Below, in pieces: positions 1 to 7,981 of a DNA stretch of 62,693 nucleotides. The notes beneath the pieces are model-generated. The model made no database searches and was not told where the DNA came from. It was given only the letters and a program-made list of their open reading frames with translations. The stretch is taken from the IMG/VR virus record IMGVR_UViG_3300049259_000169, positions 1-62,693 of that record; one strand, 5' to 3'. Position 1 is the first letter of the stretch. Every line of letters starts with the position of its first letter. Position numbers and translations under genes: made by a program. This DNA comes from a virus.

Positions 1-27
1 CTTCTGGTGGGAGGGGGGCGGTCTGGT
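1..27. repeat. 27-base direct repeat, copy at window start
   Basis: These 27 bases match the last 27 bases of the window at 23 positions when aligned without gaps. The window appears to have been opened exactly between two tandem copies lying downstream of the major capsid gene. Bases 31-43 also pair with 62677-62689 as a 13-base inverted repeat, which supports joining the two ends. Confidence 0.7.
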
Positions 28-51
28 GGCGACCGCCCACGTCGTGACAGA

Positions 52-1824
52 TCAGGAGCAGGTGATGTTCGCCGCGCCGACGCGACCGCGGGCGCAGATC
101 GGGATGGTGACCTTCTCCGACCGGGCGTTGGTCATCTTGCGGACCCCGACGCCCTGCTCGGTGAACGTGCCCGTGTAGGTGTTCACCGACAGGCCCGCGG
201 CGTCGTACACCGTCGACAGGCTGATCACGTCCTTGCTGAGTACCAGCCACGTCCCGGCGGGGTAGATCAGCGCGATGAACGTGGTGGGCGCCGACGTCAT
301 CGGGTCGGCGAAGGTCTGCCAGTCGTAGACGAACTCGACCGACAGGTGCCGGGCCGCGAAGTGCGCGGTGATCCAGGAGTCCTGGACCGGCTTCGACGGG
401 TCACCGGTCATCCGGAGCGCGAAGTCCTCACGCAGGTAGGGCAGGACCCAGTAGGGGATCTTGACCTCGAGCACCTCGTTGGGCTCCATGCGGAACAGCT
501 GGCGCTGGTACTCGGCGCGCAGCTCCAGCGAGTGCAGTGTCGACTCGGCGACCGAGGAGACGTCCAGCGCGGTGACCGCCGTGGAGCCCGCGACCACGGC
601 CGCGATCTTCTTCGCGTTCAGCTTGTGCGCGTGCACCGCCAGCGCGCCCTTGGTGATCCGCTCCACGTACTCCGGGTAGCCGGCCTCGGTGAGGATCGGG
701 ATCGACAGGCAGACGCCCGTCACGTCCATCCGGGTCTCGGTGAACGACGGGCAGTCGATCTCGTAGCAGTCCTTGGTCTCTCCGGCGATGGCCTCGGCCT
801 CGGTCTGCTCGAAGTAGCCGACGTTGGCGTCGTAGAGGGTCGAGAAGTCCGGGCCCAGGGTCGACTTGATGCCGCCGCGAGCAGCGTTCATCTCCGGGAA
901 CGACGCGAGGCCCGCGAGGGACTCACCGACCACCGGGATGCCGTAGAGGATCTCGGACGGCGAGCACCAGCCGCCGGCCGCGGTCAGGCCCTGCTCGCCG
1001 TTGAAGCCGACGACCTTGCTCGGGTCCATGGCGGCGGCGATGCGCGGCTCGTCGATCTCCGGGTCACCGGTGAGGGTGTGGTCGTCGTCGCGGGTGATCG
1101 TGAACTGGGCGACCGGGTCGCGCGGCGCCGACTGGAGCCGGGCGAGCCGGGCCTCCTTCGACTGGTCCTTCGCCGAGCCGTTGGGCTTCGGGTAGGACAG
1201 GCCGCGGGCGCCGATCATGGTGGCGACCTGGTCGAGGTCGACCGTGGCGCTGATGCCGATGTTGGCGAGGTTCGCGGACGCGGTGATCGCGACCTGCACG
1301 CCCGCACCGGCGACGGCGTCACCCGGGGTGACCTCGGGACGCGGCACCGGCCGGCGGGTCGGGGTGCCGGCGGCCGTGACGGCCTCCTGCTCCTGCGCGC
1401 TGGCGTTGACCGCGGCGACGATGGCCGCAGCGAGCGCGTCCATCGTGGTGGGCTCGGACACGGGTGCCTCCTCGGCGGGAACCTCGGGCGCCACGGCCTC
1501 CGGAGCGGGGGTCTCCGAGGCGGGCGCCTCGGGAGCGACGGGGGCCGCGGCCTCCGGAGCCTCGGGCTCCGCGGGGGCATCGAGCCGGTTGAGTAGCTCG
1601 TCCTGCTCGGCCTGGGCGGCAGCCTCGGCGGCCTGCACCTCGGCGATCCGGGCGCGGGCAGCGTCGCGGCGGTCGAAGTGACCGGCCAGCTCGGCCCGCT
1701 CAGTGGCGGTCAGCACCTCACCGTCACGGGCGCGCTGGGCGAGGACGTTGGCGGCCTCGGTGGCCTCGGTGGCGGCGGTCTCGAGCTCCTCGACGGAGGT
1801 GATCTCGGAGAAGTCGTGGTCCAT
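52..1824 (-). CDS. major capsid protein with N-terminal scaffold-like region
   Basis: 590 aa. The predicted shell protein of the head. The ATG at 1824 is chosen over a longer open frame because AGGAG sits six bases before it. Residues 1-90 are charged and helical. A long Ala/Pro/Glu-rich stretch follows (about 85-150), like the fused scaffold (delta) region of HK97-type capsid proteins. The remaining ~400 residues are the ordinary capsid-fold part. Position supports the role: terminase, portal and protease lie upstream on the same strand, and connector and tail genes follow across the window ends. Unusually, the opposite-strand lysis cassette separates it from the protease. Confidence 0.85.
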   Translation of the reverse strand: MDHDFSEITSVEELETAATEATEAANVLAQRARDGEVLTATERAELAGHFDRRDAARARIAEVQAAEAAAQAEQDELLNRLDAPAEPEAPEAAAPVAPEAPASETPAPEAVAPEVPAEEAPVSEPTTMDALAAAIVAAVNASAQEQEAVTAAGTPTRRPVPRPEVTPGDAVAGAGVQVAITASANLANIGISATVDLDQVATMIGARGLSYPKPNGSAKDQSKEARLARLQSAPRDPVAQFTITRDDDHTLTGDPEIDEPRIAAAMDPSKVVGFNGEQGLTAAGGWCSPSEILYGIPVVGESLAGLASFPEMNAARGGIKSTLGPDFSTLYDANVGYFEQTEAEAIAGETKDCYEIDCPSFTETRMDVTGVCLSIPILTEAGYPEYVERITKGALAVHAHKLNAKKIAAVVAGSTAVTALDVSSVAESTLHSLELRAEYQRQLFRMEPNEVLEVKIPYWVLPYLREDFALRMTGDPSKPVQDSWITAHFAARHLSVEFVYDWQTFADPMTSAPTTFIALIYPAGTWLVLSKDVISLSTVYDAAGLSVNTYTGTFTEQGVGVRKMTNARSEKVTIPICARGRVGAANITCS

Positions 1825-1927
1825 GGGATGCTCCTGAATGACGAGTAGTTGCACTTCGCCACCGGGCTCCACGGCCTGCGGTGATCCGCCTCCGGCGCCA
1901 CGGCCGGTGATGGATGATCTGGGAGGG

Positions 1928-1956
1928 ACGATACACACGTCGGCGTCGTTGCGGAA
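1928..1956 (-). promoter_or_regulatory. possible minus-strand promoter for the capsid operon
   Basis: On the minus strand TTCCGC and TATCGT are separated by 17 bases, about 100 bases before the capsid ATG. The 188-base gap between the divergent capsid and endolysin genes (1825-2012) must hold a promoter for each direction unless transcription reads through. The match to the sigma-70 consensus is only moderate. Confidence 0.3.
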
Positions 1957-2012
1957 CGACACGCCGAAACTCGGCTACCGTCGAGGGGTTCCGGACAGCA
2001 GAGGAGAGAACC

Positions 2013-2732
2013 GTGGCAACAGCCATCGTCAACGGCGTCGAGTTCGACAGCGACGCCCCGTGCGTCGTCCACCACGTCACCTGGAACGGCTCCACGTTCA
2101 GCGCCGGCAGCTACCTGCTCGCGGCCCTGTTCGCCCTCCAGGACTGGCTCGACCGCAGGCACCCCGGCCTCTACGTCTATGTGATCCAGGGCGCCTGGAA
2201 CACGGGGGTCGAGCTCTCGGCGGGCACCCACGACAAGGACGGCGTGGTCGACGTCGCGATCGTCAGCCGCAGGACCGGACGGAGGGTCTGGCTGCGCGGC
2301 CAGCGGTGGCTGCGGATCAATCACTTCTACGCCTGGTGGCGGCACGCCGGCTCGTGGTTCTCGGCGAGCCTGTGGCACTTCCACATGATCGTCGTCGGCA
2401 TCACCAGCGCCGGGTGCTCGGTCGGGTACCTGATCCCCGGCCAGATCTCCGACGCACAGCAGGGCCGGTCGGGCCTCGTCGGACACGTGCTCGACCCGAC
2501 GTGGAGGCCGAAGCGGTACACCCCATTCCCGTACGCCCGCTGGGTGTCGGACAAGGAGGACGAGATGAGTTCACCGAAGGACTGGACCGACGCCGACTGG
2601 AAGGCGTTCCGTGAGAACGCCGGCTGGGACGCGCCGATGAACATCACCGGCGACGGTGACAAGGCGTTCGCCGGGAAGACGTTCCGGTGGGCGATGAAGC
2701 AGGTCGCGCGCGTGACGGGAGCAGTGAAGTGA
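2013..2732 (+). CDS. endolysin, M15-like zinc peptidase type
   Basis: 239 aa. Predicted to cut peptidoglycan peptide cross-links at lysis. The GTG at 2013 follows GAGGAGAG; earlier in-frame starts lack a ribosome site. A His followed by Asp in the segment GTHDKDGVVD, and a later WHFHM segment, match the H..D..HxH zinc site of M15/VanY-like peptidases found in actinophage lysins. The last ~60 residues form a small extra domain that could bind the wall. It overlaps the holin gene by four bases. No amidase or second lysin gene is visible, so this is probably the only wall hydrolase. Confidence 0.75.
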   Translation: MATAIVNGVEFDSDAPCVVHHVTWNGSTFSAGSYLLAALFALQDWLDRRHPGLYVYVIQGAWNTGVELSAGTHDKDGVVDVAIVSRRTGRRVWLRGQRWLRINHFYAWWRHAGSWFSASLWHFHMIVVGITSAGCSVGYLIPGQISDAQQGRSGLVGHVLDPTWRPKRYTPFPYARWVSDKEDEMSSPKDWTDADWKAFRENAGWDAPMNITGDGDKAFAGKTFRWAMKQVARVTGAVK

Positions 2733-3040
2733 CCACCACGATGACCCGGGCCCTGGCGCTGCTGGGCCTCACCGGGCAGGACGTCAAGATGGCAGTCCGC
2801 TCGTTCGTCTTCACGTTCCTCGCGGTCTTCGTGCCCGGCGCCCTCGGCTGGCTGCACGCCTGGACCGAGTGGTCCCCGGGCAGGCCGTACCCGGACTTCT
2901 CCGCGGTGGCGGCCGCTGCGGTGGCGGGCGTGGTCGCCGCGGCCACCGGCGTCCTGACGCTGATCGTCCGGGCGATCGAGGGCAAGACCGGCAAGGGGTT
3001 CCTGCGCAAGAATCCGCCCAAGGTGTCGCCGAAGCGGTAG
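2729..3040 (+). CDS. holin-like membrane protein
   Basis: 103 aa. It has two predicted membrane segments, about residues 22-42 and 58-82, with a short loop containing Trp and Pro. The C-terminal tail is basic (many Lys/Arg), as in class II holins. The GTG start overlaps the endolysin stop (GTGA), so the two are likely co-translated. Call based on size, topology and position after the endolysin. Confidence 0.7.
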   Translation: MTTTMTRALALLGLTGQDVKMAVRSFVFTFLAVFVPGALGWLHAWTEWSPGRPYPDFSAVAAAAVAGVVAAATGVLTLIVRAIEGKTGKGFLRKNPPKVSPKR

Positions 3041-3053
3041 GCCCGCGAGAGTC

Positions 3054-3092
3054 GAAGAAGCCCCCCGGACCTCAGACCCGGGGGGCTTCTTC
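3054..3092. terminator. bidirectional terminator
   Basis: A perfect 15-base stem (3054-3068 with 3078-3092) around a nine-base loop. Arms begin and end in GAAGAAG/CTTCTTC, giving a pyrimidine-rich tail both ways. It lies between the convergent holin and the minus-strand head gene. Confidence 0.85.
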
Positions 3093-3100
3093 ATGTCCGG

Positions 3101-3244
3101 TCACTGCCTGACGTACGTGCCACCCTTGCTGTTGACCCGGGACTTGGCCTGGACCTCGTTCAGGTTCCTGACCACCTGGCCGCCGTCACTCGACGTCCAG
3201 GTGTACTTGGCCACGGCCGTCTTCTTGCATCCGCAGTCGCCCAT
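3101..3244 (-). CDS. small Cys-containing head-region protein (DUF7196-like)
   Basis: 47 aa. Begins with MGDCGCKKT and has a central YTWTSSDG segment. It resembles a small family encoded beside the capsid protease in many actinophages (DUF7196-like, recalled rather than searched). The Cys pair could bind metal. It lies just after the protease gene and before the terminator. Function unknown. Confidence 0.6.
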   Translation of the reverse strand: MGDCGCKKTAVAKYTWTSSDGGQVVRNLNEVQAKSRVNSKGGTYVRQ

Positions 3245-3256
3245 CGTGCTGTCCTC

Positions 3257-5719
3257 TCACTCACTCCGCGCCAGCAGCGCGGCCGTCTCCTCGCGGTCGA
3301 GCCGGGCGACCAGCGCCTCGGTCTCTCGGCGATCGATCATCCGCTGTTCCACCGCCGCTGCAATGTCGGCGATGCTGCCACCAGCCCAGTCGCCCTGGTG
3401 CTCGCCCTGCACGACACCGGCCGCGACCAGCGAGGTCTGGAGGCCCGCCGCGATGTGGACCCGGGGGATCGGGTAGCCGGGCATGTTCACGCACAGTGCG
3501 GCCATCAGCTCGAGGTCCGGCTGGCCGGCGGGACGCCAGTCGCCGGAGAGCTTCGACGCGCGGGCAGCCACGACCATCTCCGGCGATGTGCCGGGACGGA
3601 CCCAGCCGGCGCACCAGATGCCGAACTCGTCGTCACCGACGGCGACGTCCGCCCAGGCGCTGCACGAGTTGTCGTAGTGCTCCATGGCTGCGCGCATCCC
3701 GAGCCGTACGTCGGCGTGCCCACCGCCGACGGTCAGTGAGCCACAGGGCACCATGCCCTCGGTGGTGAGCACCTGGCCGAGCAGGAAGTAGGCGTAGCCG
3801 GTCGAGGACATCGGAGCCTCGCGGCACACGCCCGGCATCCCGGTGTGACAGGTGCCCCGGGTGGCGATGTGGCCGAAGACCTGACCCTCCTCGGTGACCA
3901 TCAGCGGGGCACCCCAACCACCGGTGTTCGGGTTCTGCACCATCCGCGGGTCGTCGGCGCCGGTGAACTCCGGATCGCGGAACCACGCGGCCGGCGCGAC
4001 CAGCCCAGCACCCGAGGCGGCCAGCGCGATCTCCTCCCGCTCAACGAGCCGGAAGGTCTGGCGCAGGGAGTCGGGCATGTTGACGACCTCGGCCGCTAGC
4101 TCGGACGGAGCATGGCCGGGCCAGTAGCCCAGGGCGTCGTAGTGCCACTGGGCGCAGATCTGGTTGAGGTAGACCAGATCCTCGGGAGAGTTCTCGGCGA
4201 TCTCCTCGCCCACCTGGAGCCGACACCGGTTGAAGTCGCCGCCACCAGGAGCGCCCCAGCCGATCTTGACGTAGCCCTCCTCGCCGGGACGGGTCCAGTA
4301 GTCGTGGATGCGCTTGGTGTCCTCGGGGTTGGTGATCCAGCCGGGCCCACGGCCGAACTCGACGGCGGCGGAGGCGACGACGGCGACCTTCGGGTCGTCC
4401 CAGGCGGAGGTCTCGATCGACTCGCCGTCCATGAAGCCCTCGGGCGCCTCGCCCAGCGCCGACCATGCCTGGAAGAACGCCGGGATGGGACAGCCGGTGG
4501 CGCCGGAGACCCGCGGGTTCTCGTACCAGGTGGTCCCCTGCTCGTCGTCGAAGGCCATGGTGACGTCGTCGCCGTCGATGGAGACACCAAAGCGCGGGAA
4601 GTTCGCTGCGAGCCCGACGAACTGGTCGGCCTCGGTCGTCGGGAACAGTACGCCGGTGGCTCGGACCTCCGAGCCGACCCGGGCGGTGGCGTCGATGCGA
4701 CCGACCACCACCGAGCCCTGGTGTCCCGGGAGGTCTTCCTTCTGCCACCGGAACGGCAGGGGCAGCGGTCGCTGACGGCACGGGGTCATGCCGCGACCGT
4801 CGCCGGACCGGGTGTCCTCGACCAGCAGCACACCGTGCCAGGGGATGTAGCCGTCGCCGGCAGTGACCTCGGCGGAGGCCTCGGGTGCGGTCGGCTCCAT
4901 GTCGCCCTCCTGGGTGATGGTCGCGAACTGCGACCAGTCGGTTTCGTACACCTCGGGCCGCAGCGCGGGGCCGAGGTTCAGGATCTGGTCCAAAGTGAAC
5001 CACGCCGAGACGTCCGGGTTGCGGCGCTGCGGGTCGTCGGGGTTGACCAGCTCAGCTGCGGCGAGGTCCGGGTTCAGCTCGGGGAACGCGGTCGCCTCGA
5101 CCGGCGTGGTGAACACGTAGCCCTGGTAGATCCCGTCCGGCGAGCGCCAGCCACCGGTGACCTCGCCGGCCGGGACCGGCAGGCCGGTCTCCTCGCAGAA
5201 CTCGCGCCGCGCGGCCTCCTCCGCGGTCTCGCCATCCTCGAGTCCGCCACCCGGGAACTCCCAGGTGCCCATGACCTCCGGCGGGTCGTTCTGGTCCAGC
5301 GAACGCTGGATCATCAGCGCTCGGCCGGTGTCGGCGGCCTGCACCGCGAACCCGGCGTGAGTCACGCCGTTCTCCAGCACGTCGTCCGCCGACGTGATCA
5401 CGTCCTCGGGCGCGACACCGGCCAGCTCAGCCTCGTCTCGGTGGCTGATCCCCTGGCCGTCGTTGACATCGAAGGTGAGGGCCGCCCATGCCTCCGGCAG
5501 CTCGACGTCCGGGCACCCGAGCGCCGCTTTCCGCTTCCGAATGTGGGCCTTGGTCCTCGCCGGGTCCTTCGCGCGCCCGATGGCCCGGACCGCATTGCGT
5601 AGGTCGGAGCAGTTGGCGATCGGGTAGGAGCCATCGGGCATCGCGGCGCCAGCGCCTGCGGCCTTCTTGCGCTCCTCGGTGGATACGTCGCGGAAGTCGA
5701 TCATGCGGAACTCGGTCAT
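3257..5719 (-). CDS. fusion: NUDIX hydrolase plus capsid maturation protease
   Basis: 820 aa. ATG at 5719 overlaps the portal stop (ATGA). Three parts are visible. Residues ~25-75 contain a YPIANCSDLRNAV-type segment common in phage head proteases. Residues ~115-260 are a NUDIX domain with a complete box (G-x5-E-x7-REFCEETGL, about 158-180), a fold that hydrolyses nucleoside diphosphates linked to another moiety. From ~290 onwards is a prohead-protease-type region (WHGVLLVEDTRSGDGR, LPLPFRWQ, GSVVVGRID), followed by a long C-terminal extension. An internal ATG at 4900 has AGGAGG just upstream, so a separate 547-aa protease may also be made. The protease role rests on motif resemblance and position between portal and capsid genes. 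Confidence 0.75.
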   Translation of the reverse strand: MTEFRMIDFRDVSTEERKKAAGAGAAMPDGSYPIANCSDLRNAVRAIGRAKDPARTKAHIRKRKAALGCPDVELPEAWAALTFDVNDGQGISHRDEAELAGVAPEDVITSADDVLENGVTHAGFAVQAADTGRALMIQRSLDQNDPPEVMGTWEFPGGGLEDGETAEEAARREFCEETGLPVPAGEVTGGWRSPDGIYQGYVFTTPVEATAFPELNPDLAAAELVNPDDPQRRNPDVSAWFTLDQILNLGPALRPEVYETDWSQFATITQEGDMEPTAPEASAEVTAGDGYIPWHGVLLVEDTRSGDGRGMTPCRQRPLPLPFRWQKEDLPGHQGSVVVGRIDATARVGSEVRATGVLFPTTEADQFVGLAANFPRFGVSIDGDDVTMAFDDEQGTTWYENPRVSGATGCPIPAFFQAWSALGEAPEGFMDGESIETSAWDDPKVAVVASAAVEFGRGPGWITNPEDTKRIHDYWTRPGEEGYVKIGWGAPGGGDFNRCRLQVGEEIAENSPEDLVYLNQICAQWHYDALGYWPGHAPSELAAEVVNMPDSLRQTFRLVEREEIALAASGAGLVAPAAWFRDPEFTGADDPRMVQNPNTGGWGAPLMVTEEGQVFGHIATRGTCHTGMPGVCREAPMSSTGYAYFLLGQVLTTEGMVPCGSLTVGGGHADVRLGMRAAMEHYDNSCSAWADVAVGDDEFGIWCAGWVRPGTSPEMVVAARASKLSGDWRPAGQPDLELMAALCVNMPGYPIPRVHIAAGLQTSLVAAGVVQGEHQGDWAGGSIADIAAAVEQRMIDRRETEALVARLDREETAALLARSE

Positions 5720-7584
5720 GCCTCGATCTCCATCCGCTCGAGCCACTTCGTCATCTCACCCCGGTCGTGTGCGGCACCGGTGGCGACCAGGGCCGCCGTG
5801 TACCGCTGGAGGGTGGGCATCACGTCCGCCGGGTCAGCGAGGCCGTCGAGCATCTCGTTGGCCATCGGGAAGGCGTCGACCAGCAGCGCGGTCGCGTCCA
5901 GCTCGCCCGGCGCGTACGTGTGCACCGAGTAGGTGGCGACGCCCTCGGGCGGGCGGACCTTGCGCTGGATCAGCCGGTTCCCGACCCGGGACAGTGCCTG
6001 GAGGACCATCGCGTTGCACACCGGGATCAGGGACGCGACCCGCTCGGAGGGGTCCCGCGGCCGGATCGGGTGCTCCTCCAGTGACGGCGGAGGCGGAGCC
6101 TGGGTGGTCTCGGCGGTCGGGTCGCTGGCCGGCAGGTTCAGGCCGAACGCGTTGGCTGCGGCTGCGACCTGCTCAGGAGTGTTGGAGCCTCCGGCGATCT
6201 TGAGCATCAGCCAGGTCTTGAGCTCGTCGTCGCTCATCAGGTCGGTGGTGTTGAAGCCCGTCTCCCGGAGCAGGGCGACGCGGTTCAGCACGCCGAGCCC
6301 GTACAGCTCGAGTGCCTCCTTCGACCGGTCCGGGCGCAGCCGCAGCTTGGCGGTCGAGAACTGGACGACCATCTTGGTGCGGGGCACCTGGATGCGGATG
6401 TAGTCCACCGTGAAGGCGGAGACCACCAGCTCCATCGCGGGCTCGATGTGGATCTTGATCGCGGACTCTTCGATCTGCCACGCGCCCCAGTGGGACACGC
6501 CGTTCGAGGAGCCGCCGCCGGTGCCGCCGTTCGAGGCCATGCCCTCGGTGGACTCGTTGGGCAGGTCCATGCCGGACGCGAAGCGGTGTAGCGCGCCCTC
6601 GCGCATCTCCTGCGCCTTCTCGTCGAGCTCCGACCAGAAGGTGGTGACCTTCCCGACGTACTCGATCAGGTTGTCGGGGACCTGGATGATGATCGGCACC
6701 CGCGTAGAGGGGTGGCCCTGATTCCTGAGGGCGGTGGCGCCGGCCTCGGCGATCAGCCGCATCAGCTTCGTGGGCCCGTTCGCGGTCTCCGCCGCGGCCT
6801 TCTCCTCGTCGGTGGCTCCCGGGCCGAGGGGCATGTCCGGGAAGTCGATGCCCTCGGGAACCCACATGATGCCGGCGCCGGCCAGTCGCGAGATCAGCTG
6901 GGCCTGGATGTGCATGGTGAGCTTCTCGATCTCCGCGAGCACCGGAAGCATCGACTTGAACGGCGAGTCGGCGTGGTTGCGCAGGTACGGGTCGGCGCGC
7001 CAGATCCGAATGACGACGTCGAACTCACCGAGCACCAGATCGGGGGCGCCCTCGAACTTGAGGGTCCAGCTCCGGCCCTGGGTGTTGACCTCGAGCGGCG
7101 AGTAGACGCCCCAGATCATCGATCCGTCGCCGGGGGTCGACTGGGCGGCGGCCGCGAGACCGGTCGGCGTCCGGTCGGCGACGTAGCCGATGACGAACAG
7201 CTCGCCACCCACGGTGAGGTGGACGCCGATGCCGTGCAGCATCTCGGACTGGTTGGCCTTGCCGACGAAGACGTCGTCGAGGAACGCGGCCTCGGGAGAG
7301 TCGTACGACGGCTCCCACTTCGGGACCTTGGTCTTCTCGTCGATGACCGGGTTGGCCATGAACATCTCGCACTTGGACAGCGAGTTCCCGTAATACTGGG
7401 CGGCGTACCTGGCCTCGCCGATGATCGAGTAGAAGCGGTAGCACTCGGCCTGCCAGCCCTTGTCGGTCCCGTAGACCAGTGGGGCCTGGGCGCCGGTGTA
7501 GTACGCGGAGGACGCGACGAGCGCCCGGTTGGGGTGCTGGGGGCGGGTCGAGCGAGACGCCCGGGTCCGGGTCCGACCTGCCAT
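5716..7584 (-). CDS. portal protein
   Basis: 622 aa. Forms the ring at the DNA-entry vertex of the head. Length and composition fit SPP1/HK97-type portals: an Arg-rich N-terminus, a helical central stem region, and a C-terminal part rich in Pro/Thr. It lies in the canonical order terminase, portal, protease. Identified mainly by position, size and overall family resemblance; no single motif is decisive. Confidence 0.8.
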   Translation of the reverse strand: MAGRTRTRASRSTRPQHPNRALVASSAYYTGAQAPLVYGTDKGWQAECYRFYSIIGEARYAAQYYGNSLSKCEMFMANPVIDEKTKVPKWEPSYDSPEAAFLDDVFVGKANQSEMLHGIGVHLTVGGELFVIGYVADRTPTGLAAAAQSTPGDGSMIWGVYSPLEVNTQGRSWTLKFEGAPDLVLGEFDVVIRIWRADPYLRNHADSPFKSMLPVLAEIEKLTMHIQAQLISRLAGAGIMWVPEGIDFPDMPLGPGATDEEKAAAETANGPTKLMRLIAEAGATALRNQGHPSTRVPIIIQVPDNLIEYVGKVTTFWSELDEKAQEMREGALHRFASGMDLPNESTEGMASNGGTGGGSSNGVSHWGAWQIEESAIKIHIEPAMELVVSAFTVDYIRIQVPRTKMVVQFSTAKLRLRPDRSKEALELYGLGVLNRVALLRETGFNTTDLMSDDELKTWLMLKIAGGSNTPEQVAAAANAFGLNLPASDPTAETTQAPPPPSLEEHPIRPRDPSERVASLIPVCNAMVLQALSRVGNRLIQRKVRPPEGVATYSVHTYAPGELDATALLVDAFPMANEMLDGLADPADVMPTLQRYTAALVATGAAHDRGEMTKWLERMEIEA

Positions 7585-7631
7585 CTACCTGCTCCTCAGC
7601 TCGACACCGACCCGCTCAGAGTAGAGCCTCA

Positions 7632-7970
7632 TCAGTCGTCTCCGTCGAACGTCACGAGGATCGCTGCGGCGTACGACGCTGCGAGGGGTGCGTTCACCAG
7701 CCACCAGACCAGGTTCCAGTCGGTGAAGTAGCCCCACAGGATGACCCCGAACGCGAGCCACACGCACAGGCAGTAGTGGCAGTGCAGCAGCAGGTTCCAG
7801 CCGTCCTTGTCGGTGCGCTCGGGGACGATCCGGTCCCAGACGCTGCGCAGCCACGAGACCGGCGGCCAGTGGTCGTGGACCAGCAGGCGCCCGAGCCGGG
7901 CGATGGAGCCGACCGACACCAGGGCGATGAATGCCAACTGGACGTCGGTGGGGTGGGGCAGGTCGAACAT
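7632..7970 (-). CDS. membrane protein, DUF1360-like
   Basis: 112 aa. The ATG at 7970 is the only good start in this frame. Two or three hydrophobic segments are visible. The segment HCHYCLCVWLA in the middle is typical of DUF1360-like small membrane proteins, often found between terminase and portal in actinophages. Function unknown. It lies 11 bases after the terminase stop. Confidence 0.65.
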   Translation of the reverse strand: MFDLPHPTDVQLAFIALVSVGSIARLGRLLVHDHWPPVSWLRSVWDRIVPERTDKDGWNLLLHCHYCLCVWLAFGVILWGYFTDWNLVWWLVNAPLAASYAAAILVTFDGDD

Positions 7971-7981
7971 GTGCTGTCCTC

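Noticed and set aside
7-1596. Long plus-strand open frame opposite the capsid gene
   Set aside because: Arg/Gly-rich antisense shadow of a GC-rich gene; codon bias belongs to the minus strand.
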